From: Oscillospiraceae bacterium
GTDB lineage: Bacteria; Bacillota; Clostridia; Oscillospirales; Acutalibacteraceae
Assembly (NCBI GenBank): GCA_015066105.1
Contig: SVOY01000010.1
Span: 19,453-83,452, forward strand
DNA length: 64,000 nucleotides
Reading direction: 5' to 3'
Shown here: one piece after another, positions 49,313 to 57,198 of the stretch
How the letters are laid out: the number at the start of each line of letters is the position of its first letter
Numbering within the stretch: the first letter of the stretch is position 1
The notes under the pieces: model-generated
What the model was told of the DNA's origin: nothing
The model's database searches: none
What the model saw: the letters and a program-made list of their open reading frames with translations, nothing else
Translations under genes and position numbers: made by a program

Positions 49313-50079
49313 TTATTTCTTTGAAGCTGATTTTTCAGCAAGTCTCTTTTCCTTCTGAGCCTTCTTTTCAGCCTTGAGTTCTTTGTCTGCCTTCTTTTCC
49401 TCAATATAAAGAGCTTTTAAGGCTTCGTCGATCTGATCTTCTCTGTCGTAATAGCCTTCAAGCACCTTGAAATCAGGCTTAACAACTGTAGGAGCAAAGG
49501 AGTAAACAACACTCTTGATAGAAGAAACCTCCGCACTCTCCTGCGAATTGGGAGAAAGAACGTGAATAAGATTTTCGTATGAATCGTTGAAGAAATAGAA
49601 GCAGAAGTGAAGCAACAGGTTGAAAAGCATTACGAGAGCACATTTTGCAATATAAGCCATTGTTTCACCGAAAAGCATACCTTCACCTACGATGAGGGGA
49701 AGCTTATCATATGGGAACCACACCGTTGCAAGGCATATAATTGCAGTTGGAATTGCCATTGTTACTATGTAGGGTCTGTATTTACCTGCTTTGTTTCTGG
49801 TATTATCGATGATGTTTGCTCTGATTCCGGTAAGAGGAATATTAGCAAGCACTGCGATAACATACATAATATACATATCGGTGGGATTTATACCCAATAC
49901 GCTCGAAAGCAAGGTGTTGTTTGTAGAAAGGATACAAGCATTACCTATCATCGCAATAGCGTAAGCGCCGATACAGCCGCCGCAATAAGCGGCTATTTCC
50001 TAAAGGTAATGTACTTGCCTTGCATGGGGATGTTCCAATATAATCGGACATCCGAAAGAATACTTTTGATTTTGTTCAT
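49313..50079 (-). pseudogene. GPH/MFS sugar transporter pseudogene (1-nt frameshift plus internal deletion)
   Basis: ATG at 50079 MNKIKSILSDVRLYWNIPMQGKYITFRK*; other frame continues AAYCGGCIGAYAIAMIGNACILSTNN...; C-terminal part jumps from SIKSVVYSFAPTVV to DFKVLEGYYDREDQIDEALKALYIEEKK. Confidence 0.75.
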
Positions 50080-50100
50080 TTGAGTTTCTTCCTCCATTTT

Positions 50101-50319
50101 TTATAAAATACTCTTGATCCGTTCAAGAGAAAATTTTGCAAATACAATCTTCCGACAATCAGCATCAGGCTCAAACATCGCACCGATATTTCCGTCCGGC
50201 AATGCTGTCATAGCAATGTAAACAAAATCGACCTCTTTAAGTATGAAGCTGTACTTAAAGGTCTCGCCGGCATCTTCACAGATGCTGACTGTTCTGCACT
50301 TTCTGCCATTTCTGTTGTT
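50101..50319 (-). pseudogene. C-terminal remnant of sialidase (exo-alpha-sialidase)
   Basis: Minus-frame NNRNGRKCRTVSICEDAGETFKYSFILKEVDFVYIAMTALPDGNIGAMFEPDADCRKIVFAKFSLERIKSIL* resembles the terminal Asp-box/LPDGxIGxxYE...FSLEWL region. Confidence 0.55.
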
Positions 50320-50537
50320 TTAACCTCTATCATATTTTATCTTTTTATACTTTCATTTGCTTTTGCAATTTTTAAGCAGCTTCAGGTAAACATAACACCA
50401 ACTCGTTTAGTGTATTGATAAAATATCTGAAAGTGATTATATAATACTTGTATGGTAATTTTCAATATAAATTAATAATATAAAACTAAAATTCGTTTAA
50501 ATATTAAACGGATACAAAAGCCTCACTAAAAAATGCT

Positions 50538-50763
50538 GCTTTGCGGCCCTCTTGCGGTGCCCAAAATCGCTTTTCGGCTTGGAGCGCCAAGCGATTTTGA
50601 CCGCTGCGCCATCCTCACCTTGCTTCATCGCCCGCAGGGCGCGCTTCGGTGACGATGCCCGACACGCTCCGCGTGCCTCGGGTTCTTGATTCTGCTGTAT
50701 TTATAAAAAGAAAAAGACACCGCGTTTGCGATGTCCTTTGGCAGGGGCAGAAGGGCTCGAACC
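50538..50763 (-). repeat. 227-bp tandem duplication, copy 1
   Basis: gctttgcggccctcttgcggtgcccaaaatcgctt...ggcaggggcagaagggctcgaacc. Confidence 0.9.
50739..50763 (-). pseudogene. tRNA-Trp 3'-end fragment (short copy)
   Basis: minus GGTTCGAGCCCTTCTGCCCCTGCCA = T-loop to CCA. Confidence 0.6.
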
Positions 50764-50992
50764 GCTTTGCGGCCCTCTTGCGGTGCCCAAAATCGCTTTT
50801 TCGGCTTGGAGCGCCGAGCGATTTTGACCGCTGCGCCATCCTCACCTTGCTTCATCGCCCGCAGGGCGCGCTTCTGTGACGATGCCCGACACGCTCCGCG
50901 TGCCTCGGGTTCTTGATTCTGCTGTATTTATAAAAAGAAAAAGACACCGCATTCGCGATGTCCTTTGGCAGGGGCAGAAGGGCTCGAACCCT
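50764..50992 (-). repeat. 227-bp tandem duplication, copy 2
   Basis: Near-identical to copy 1 with a few substitutions and one inserted T. Confidence 0.9.
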
Positions 50993-51010
50993 CGGCACGC
51001 GGTTTTGGAG
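50966..51010 (-). pseudogene. tRNA-Trp 3'-half fragment (anticodon loop to CCA)
   Basis: minus CTCCAAA-ACCGC-GTGCC-GAGGG-TTCGAGC-CCTTC-TGCCCCT-GCCA; no 5' half (no AGGGGCA / GCGGT upstream). Confidence 0.7.
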
Positions 51011-51174
51011 GATAGTATTCTTTCCTTACATGGTGCGGTTTTGAAGGCTTCGGGGGACATGTCGAGGGACATATTGATTTTATTTCATAGATTTTTTATT
51101 GTATTTTTCGTACATTCGACTCATCTCCTACTATGCGGTAGAATGAAGCTACCAAGTAACAAGGAGGTCTTTTT

Positions 51175-51330
51175 ATGAGCAAAAAAGTCAAAATAAAATT
51201 TACGGATTTTGAGTGTAATTTGCTTGTCAATGGTATGAATGAGTTTCGCAATATGCTTTTATCAGAAGGTTTACCAACTGAGGATGTCGATGACCTGCTC
51301 ATTAAAATCATTGACAAATCCGAAAAGTAG
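51175..51330 (+). CDS. small mobile-element-associated protein (51 aa)
   Basis: AAGGAGGT RBS; MSKKVKIKFTDFECNLLVNGMNEFRNMLLSEGLPTEDVDDLLIKIIDKSEK. Confidence 0.65.
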   Translation: MSKKVKIKFTDFECNLLVNGMNEFRNMLLSEGLPTEDVDDLLIKIIDKSEK

Positions 51331-51344
51331 AAGGCGGTGATAAT

Positions 51345-51617
51345 ATGTCAAGTGTTATAGAAGAATTATATTACGGAAATCTTGAACCGCAAGAGCTTAC
51401 TACCGAAATTACTCCAAAACTTAAAAAGAAATTGGGCCAGCTTGTAAAAAAAGAGGAAGAACTGTCAGCCATACTACCCCAAAAGGAAAAAGAACTGTTC
51501 TCAAAATATGTGAGCGCTTACAATGAATTTTCGAGCATTGGTAATTCTGACAGTTTTATTTCCGGCTTCCGGCTCGGAGCAAGATTTACATACGATACCT
51601 TTGTAAAAGGCAAATAG
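51345..51617 (+). CDS. DUF6809-like protein of integrative elements
   Basis: MSSVIEELYYGNLEPQE...YNEFSSIGNSDSFISGFRLGARFTYDTF. Confidence 0.65.
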   Translation: MSSVIEELYYGNLEPQELTTEITPKLKKKLGQLVKKEEELSAILPQKEKELFSKYVSAYNEFSSIGNSDSFISGFRLGARFTYDTFVKGK

Positions 51618-51760
51618 TATAGCCTGTTTTAATTATCAAGAGTTGCTTCGCTTCTTCTCTTGACAACAAAAACATTCTATGCTCGCTTGGAATTACGAGG
51701 GTAAGGCCCTCAAAATATAACATTTTAAGTTATCACTTATATTATCAAGGAGGATCAATT

Positions 51761-52120
51761 ATGTCAAAGAAAATCCAATACCGTCGTGTCGGTGATTATT
51801 TAATCCCTAATCTCATCATACCGCCCGAAGAAGCAAATGTCACTCTCGGTAAATGGGGTATGATGCATAAGACCTATCTAGAAAAACATAAGAAGGTATT
51901 TTTTAACACGCTACTTATGCAAGGTAAGCTTTATCAGCATTGTGCCGAGGTTGAGAAGCAGGCTACAGAAATGTTTTACCTTTTGATTGAGCAGATGAAA
52001 AATGCTCAGGGTGTAACTGAAAAATTAAAAGAACAAAAACAATTTGAATGGATACAGAAAATGAGCAACATTCAGCAACAGGCAAGAGAGCTTGTATGTA
52101 ACGAATTGATATATGTATGA
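51761..52120 (+). CDS. TnpV family transposon-encoded protein
   Basis: YRRVGDYLIPNLIIPPEEANVTLGKWGMMHKTYLEKHKKVFFNTLLMQGKLYQHC. Confidence 0.75.
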   Translation: MSKKIQYRRVGDYLIPNLIIPPEEANVTLGKWGMMHKTYLEKHKKVFFNTLLMQGKLYQHCAEVEKQATEMFYLLIEQMKNAQGVTEKLKEQKQFEWIQKMSNIQQQARELVCNELIYV

Positions 52121-52129
52121 TGCTTTAAA

Positions 52130-52170
52130 CACAAAAGCCGACGGAATTACCCGTCGGCCTAGCCTTTTAT
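52130..52170. terminator. bidirectional hairpin terminator
   Basis: gccgacggaattacccgtcggc. Confidence 0.6.
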
Positions 52171-52185
52171 AACACCAAATTTATT

Positions 52186-52968
52186 TTATGCAAAAAGTGA
52201 GGTAACAGCTTCAAAAATCATCTTGAAGAAAGCAATAATACCATCAAAAAAGCTGATTGAAACTGAGAAATCGGGTGCAAACCTTAAAACTGTGGGAAGA
52301 GTAGTCTTTTCGTCGTACTTCTCAATCTGAACTGTGTGTTCTCCGATTGTGAGATACTTGTAAGGAATCTTGCAAACACCGTTTTCATCGGGTGTGATTT
52401 CAACAGTTTTGCCGTTGTAGCCCCAAGTAAGAGTGTAACCTGTTACGGGCATTTCCTTGGTTACAGCATTCCAGTTTTCATCGTAAACTGTGTCCATGCT
52501 TGTGAATGAGATGATGCCATCACTGAGCTTTTCTGTGTTGATGACGGGATACTGCATACCTGTGTTCCAGGGATCACCGTAATACATAACGATCACATCG
52601 CCATCCTCTACTTTGTAAGCACTTACGCCTACATCGGGAGAAACGCCGTCAACCATATATGACCAGCCGTCCCACATCATCGCTGTGTAAGAGCCTGCAA
52701 CAATACCGTTGATGTCAACAAGGTAGGGACCGTAGTCTGAGTCAACGATTGTAGCAGTGAGGCTTTCGTCAGCCTCGTCTGCAGCCTTGATTACATCGAG
52801 AACGGTTGCATCTGCATTTACTGCAACATCACCGTAAAAAAGGCATTTGTCAATACCCTCAATGCGAAGTGAAACAGTTGTGTCTGCAGCAAATGAGCAA
52901 ATAGCAAATGCTGAAATGAGCATCATAGCCACAAGCATAATGCTGAGTGATTTTTTGAACATTTTCAT
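52186..52968 (-). CDS. secreted DUF4430 (transcobalamin C-terminal-like) protein with C-terminal hydrophobic segment
   Basis: Signal peptide; SLRIEGIDKCLFYGDVAV...WDGWSYMVDGVSPDVGVSAYKVEDGDVIVMYYG. Confidence 0.75.
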   Translation of the reverse strand: MKMFKKSLSIMLVAMMLISAFAICSFAADTTVSLRIEGIDKCLFYGDVAVNADATVLDVIKAADEADESLTATIVDSDYGPYLVDINGIVAGSYTAMMWDGWSYMVDGVSPDVGVSAYKVEDGDVIVMYYGDPWNTGMQYPVINTEKLSDGIISFTSMDTVYDENWNAVTKEMPVTGYTLTWGYNGKTVEITPDENGVCKIPYKYLTIGEHTVQIEKYDEKTTLPTVLRFAPDFSVSISFFDGIIAFFKMIFEAVTSLFA

Positions 52969-53046
52969 TTTTTGTTCATTCCTTTCAATTAAGATTTTTA
53001 TGTAAGCTTATCCTTATCGTGCACTATAAAGATAAGTCGTTACCAA

Positions 53047-53964
53047 TTAATAAGAGTTACCTATATCTTCACCCATGTTACAGGTAAATGAGAACACGAT
53101 CACATCACCGGGCGAAACAGAGTAAGAGCTTGTACCCACATCAGGGAATACTCCGTTAACGCTGTACATCCAGCCAGACTGTGTACCGCAGTCCTTTTCA
53201 TAAATCTGATGTATACCTTCTATATAGTAGTTGTTAAATGCAGGCGTGTAAGTGTATTCTATCTGTACTCCATTTGCTTTACAGTATTTGCAGTTGTCGG
53301 TACAGACATTTTCTTCGCAAGCCTTTTTTATAACATCAAAGGCACTCTCACCGCCATTAAGTTCGACTTTAACATTATTGAGAATTACACCGTTTGAAGG
53401 CAGAAAATCTTTTTTGCCACTCTTTAGCTTTGAAAGATTATCATATATCGTATTGCACTTTATTCTGACTGTGCAATATTTTTTCATTTCTGTAGTAACC
53501 TGCGTTGTCGGTGCAGTTGTTGAAGGCTTGGTAGTAGCAGGTTTTGTAGTGATGGTTGTTGGTTTTGTTGTCGTAATAGGTTCGGTTGTTGTTACTTTTG
53601 AAGTTGTTTGTTTTTTTGTTGTAGTCGGCTTTGTAGTAGTAGCTTCTGTTATGGTTTGCTGTTTGGTTGTTGTAGGTTTTGTGGTTGTAGCCTCGGTAGT
53701 GGAATATGCCGTAGTTGATTCAGTTGTGGTGACAGATGTTGTAACTACCGTGTTGGTTTCTGTTGCGGTTAGCGTTTCGGTTGTTGTTTCGGTTTCAGCC
53801 GCAACTGAACTGCTTTCAGGCACAGCTGTACTTGTCGTCAAAGCGGTTATAGCTGTTGCCGGTGCGGTTGATGTTGGTGCATTTGTTGGCTGCTCGGTTT
53901 CACCGCAAGCAGTTAATGTGAAGATTATCAGAAGAATACAAATTAAAATATTAAACTTTTTCAT
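53047..53964 (-). CDS. lipoprotein with Thr-rich stalk and DUF4430 domain
   Basis: Lipobox LTACGE; long TTTKPTTTK stalk; GWMYSVNGVFPDVGTSSYSVSPGDVIVFSFTC. Confidence 0.75.
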   Translation of the reverse strand: MKKFNILICILLIIFTLTACGETEQPTNAPTSTAPATAITALTTSTAVPESSSVAAETETTTETLTATETNTVVTTSVTTTESTTAYSTTEATTTKPTTTKQQTITEATTTKPTTTKKQTTSKVTTTEPITTTKPTTITTKPATTKPSTTAPTTQVTTEMKKYCTVRIKCNTIYDNLSKLKSGKKDFLPSNGVILNNVKVELNGGESAFDVIKKACEENVCTDNCKYCKANGVQIEYTYTPAFNNYYIEGIHQIYEKDCGTQSGWMYSVNGVFPDVGTSSYSVSPGDVIVFSFTCNMGEDIGNSY

Positions 53965-54682
53965 TTTTACACTCCAAAGAAAATATACCGTATTTTATTC
54001 TCAGTCGATTGAATTTGTCTGTCATAGGTTTATTGATAAAGAAAAGCAGAATACCTGTTATTATGCCGTGAATGAAATTGAAGCTCATTCCCGAAAGATA
54101 AATCTTCAAGGCAGATTTAAAGGTAAAATCTGTGCTCATCATAAGAAAAGAACAACTGTCAACTATCATTCCGTAGACTATAAAGCAAGTAAGTCCGCCG
54201 ACAATGCCTACTGCAAGGTTTTTGTTTGAGTAAGGCTTTTTATGAAAGATCAGTCCGCAGATAAAGCCAACAAGTCCCATACCGAGCATCTGAAAGGGTG
54301 TAAACATTCCCTGACCAAAGAAGAGATTTGAAACAAACATTGAAAGGCTTCCCGTAAAAAATCCGACATTTGGACCGAAAGCTATTGCTGTTACAATTAC
54401 AAGGGCACAGGTTGGTTTAACTTGTGGTATATATGCCATAACTGCCCTTGATGCGACGCAAAGTGCAATCATAACGGAAAGTGTAACAATCTCACTTGTT
54501 TTGATTTTCCTTTGCTCAAAGAAGACGTAGAAAGGAATGATTGAAAGAATGATTATAGAGACAGCGGCAATATAATAGTTTCCTTCCTGAAAGATGTTCA
54601 AAGAGAGAAACATAATTATCGGTGTCAGAATTAAAAGTATAATTACGGATATTACGGTCAGCTTATGAGATTTATTCTGCAA
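53951..54682 (-). CDS. ECF transporter S component (candidate cobalamin specificity)
   Basis: Multi-TM; TLSVMIALCVASRAVMAYIPQVKPTCALVIVTAIAFGPNVGFFTGSLSMFVSNLFFGQGMFTPFQMLGMG; B12 riboswitch-linked operon. Confidence 0.75.
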   Translation of the reverse strand: MQNKSHKLTVISVIILLILTPIIMFLSLNIFQEGNYYIAAVSIIILSIIPFYVFFEQRKIKTSEIVTLSVMIALCVASRAVMAYIPQVKPTCALVIVTAIAFGPNVGFFTGSLSMFVSNLFFGQGMFTPFQMLGMGLVGFICGLIFHKKPYSNKNLAVGIVGGLTCFIVYGMIVDSCSFLMMSTDFTFKSALKIYLSGMSFNFIHGIITGILLFFINKPMTDKFNRLRIKYGIFSLECKNEKV

Positions 54683-56322
54683 AGCTCAAGCACCTGCCTT
54701 TCCGTAACGGCAAGAGGAAAGAAATCCCTTGCGATTTTATTGGCGGTAGTAGTATAGAAGAAATTCTGTGAAAAGAACTTATTTTTTTCTGCCTGTAAAG
54801 CACACATTCCGTCAAAAATCATTGCACATTCATCACAATGCTCTGCACAGAATTCCGTATCGTGGGACACCATAACCACTGTTATTCCATTTTCATTCAG
54901 TTCTTTGATTTTGCTTGCAAACTGCTTTTTAAAAAGGTTATCCATGCCCTTTGTCGGCTCATCGAGGAAAAGTATCTGCGGCTCTTTTAACAGAACCATA
55001 CATAGGGCTGCTCGTTGCAGTTCACCGCCGCTTATATCATAAGGGTGTCTTTCCAAAAGGTCGGTTATTTCACAGAAAGAAGCGACTTCCATAATCTTTT
55101 CGTTTCTCTCTTTTTTGTCGGGTACGCTTTTAGTCAGTGCTTTATCAAGGTCTTCTCTTACAGTGTAACCACCGAAAAGGCTTTCACATTTCTGCGGAAG
55201 TACACCGATAGTTTTGCCGTAAAGCTCATCAGATTTATATTTATTGATATTCTTGCCGAAAAGCTTAATTTTGCCCTGCTTGCATGGTAAAAGTCCACTC
55301 ATAAGTGAAAGTGCCGTTGTTTTGCCTGTTCCGTTTGCTCCAAGCATTGCAAAAAATGAGCCTTTTTTTATTTTCAGTTGGAGACCTTTTAAAACGTATC
55401 TGCTTTTATCATAGGCAAAGAAAACATCTTTCGCTTCAACGGCATATTCGGTTTTTCTTTCAGTATTCGTTTCGTCAAGCTCTGTTTGCTTTGGCTTTTC
55501 AGCAAAGAGAGAAGAAAGCATCTGTCTGCCCTCTGCAACATTGAGAGGTACGAAAGAAGTAAGCTCTAAATCTGCGTGCAATCTCATAGAGGTTGGTACT
55601 GCAGAAGAAAGAAAGTCATTACTCTTGATTAGCTCTGACGGAATTTCACTGGGAGTTGTGTCAGATATGATTTCACCCTCATCAATTACAATTACTCTGT
55701 CAGCTATGGGGATAAGACTTTCCAATCGATGCTCAGTGATAATAACGGTGATTCCGTTTTCCCTGCAAAGCTTATAAACAGTATTCAGCAGAGTTTCTGT
55801 CGCCATTGGGTCAAGCTGTGAGGTAGGTTCATCGAAAACAATCACATCGGGATGCATCATAAGAATTGAGGCAAGGCATACCATCTGCTTCTGACCACCC
55901 GAAAGCTCAGAGATTTTTTTGTCAATTATATTTTCCAGAGAAAAGTAAGCTGATATTTCAGCAATGCGAAGTCTGATAGTTTTGCTGTCAAGACCAAGAT
56001 TTTCAAGACCGAAAGCAAGCTCACTTCGCACAGAGTGGGTAACTGCTTGATATTCAGTATTTTGCAGAAGAAAACCTATCTTTTCGGCAGAGTCTCTGAA
56101 AGAGAATTTATCACTGTCAAAGAAAGTTATCTTACCTATTTTAATTCCATGGGGTGTAAGCTCAGGCTTCAGCATACGAAGAAGAGTTGACTTTCCGCTG
56201 CCCGATTTTCCGCAAAGAACGATAAACTCTCCTTGATTTATAGTGAGATTTATATTTTTTAGAGCCTTCTTTTTATTATCGGGATAAGAAAAAGAAAGGT
56301 TATTTATTTTGAAATTGACCAT
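54658..56322 (-). CDS. ECF transporter duplicated ATPase (EcfA1-A2 fusion)
   Basis: Two Walker A (GKSGSGKSTLL, GANGTGKTTAL) and two ABC signatures (LSGGQKQ, ISGGELQ). Confidence 0.9.
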   Translation of the reverse strand: MVNFKINNLSFSYPDNKKKALKNINLTINQGEFIVLCGKSGSGKSTLLRMLKPELTPHGIKIGKITFFDSDKFSFRDSAEKIGFLLQNTEYQAVTHSVRSELAFGLENLGLDSKTIRLRIAEISAYFSLENIIDKKISELSGGQKQMVCLASILMMHPDVIVFDEPTSQLDPMATETLLNTVYKLCRENGITVIITEHRLESLIPIADRVIVIDEGEIISDTTPSEIPSELIKSNDFLSSAVPTSMRLHADLELTSFVPLNVAEGRQMLSSLFAEKPKQTELDETNTERKTEYAVEAKDVFFAYDKSRYVLKGLQLKIKKGSFFAMLGANGTGKTTALSLMSGLLPCKQGKIKLFGKNINKYKSDELYGKTIGVLPQKCESLFGGYTVREDLDKALTKSVPDKKERNEKIMEVASFCEITDLLERHPYDISGGELQRAALCMVLLKEPQILFLDEPTKGMDNLFKKQFASKIKELNENGITVVMVSHDTEFCAEHCDECAMIFDGMCALQAEKNKFFSQNFFYTTTANKIARDFFPLAVTERQVLELCRINLIS

Positions 56323-57179
56323 TTTCTTTCCTCCCGCAAATCATAAAGTGTCGGTAATAAAAGCACAAATGCGATAACTGTAATTAAAAGTGTAGCTAAA
56401 ATATCGGGCATTGGTATATCAATAACAGGGTTATAGTTGGATTTATATTTTGTACCGACGAAGAAGAATATTCCCGATGCGATAAGTGAAAAGAGAAGGA
56501 ATAAAGCATCCTTCACAGAGAAGCTATAACTGTTAAATGATGTTCTGCCGTGAAGTCCGTAGCCTCTTGCTTTCATCGAGTCGGAAGAGTCAATGCCTTT
56601 TTCAAGTGTCCATGAGATAAGAATTGAAAGCCTTCTTGCACCGTGACGGATTTTACCTATAAAGTCTTTTTCTGTAGGTAGATTACCGACACCTTTTTCT
56701 GCTTTTTTGATTTCTTCCGACTGACTTCTTACAATGGGGATGAAACGAAGCACCATTGAAATGACGAGTGCCGTTTTAGGCGATATTCTGCCGAAAAGAA
56801 AAATAAATTTATCACTCGTTATTATCTCGTTAAAGCTGTTAAGCCACAAAAGAGCCGAAGCAGTACGGATTGAAAAAACAAAGCCGAAAACAAGTGCTTC
56901 AAGAGTGAAATTATTTCCACTCGGCATTTTGAAAAGGACGGTAACACCGTAGTGGCTGAATATGCCGTTGAAAAAAGTTATAAGACAAATCATCGGCATA
57001 ATAATCTTCAGAAAGAATGAAACCGCCTTTTTACCTGAAAGCTTAATATCGTAAATCAGTCCTGTAATAAAGCTGACGGCAAGCAGTAAAGGATGTGATG
57101 CCGTCATACTCAGCACGAAGGCAAAGACGAAAAACACAAAGGCTGATATGGGATGTACTGATTTAAAGCCCAACTGCAT
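56304..57179 (-). CDS. ecfT: ECF transporter transmembrane protein EcfT
   Basis: 291 aa multi-TM; KARGYGLHGRTSF (ARG motif). Confidence 0.85.
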   Translation of the reverse strand: MQLGFKSVHPISAFVFFVFAFVLSMTASHPLLLAVSFITGLIYDIKLSGKKAVSFFLKIIMPMICLITFFNGIFSHYGVTVLFKMPSGNNFTLEALVFGFVFSIRTASALLWLNSFNEIITSDKFIFLFGRISPKTALVISMVLRFIPIVRSQSEEIKKAEKGVGNLPTEKDFIGKIRHGARRLSILISWTLEKGIDSSDSMKARGYGLHGRTSFNSYSFSVKDALFLLFSLIASGIFFFVGTKYKSNYNPVIDIPMPDILATLLITVIAFVLLLPTLYDLREERKWSISK

Positions 57180-57198
57180 TTTTCATTCCTCTTTCCTT

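Noticed and set aside
50615-51178. Several duplicated 60-100 aa ORFs on both strands
   Set aside because: Lie in the 227-bp tandem duplication and tRNA fragment; Arg/Cys-rich translations without RBS support
53252-54229. 325-aa Val/Phe-rich plus-strand ORF
   Set aside because: Shadow ORF antisense to the Thr-rich stalk of the DUF4430 lipoprotein; composition is explained by ACN codons read in reverse
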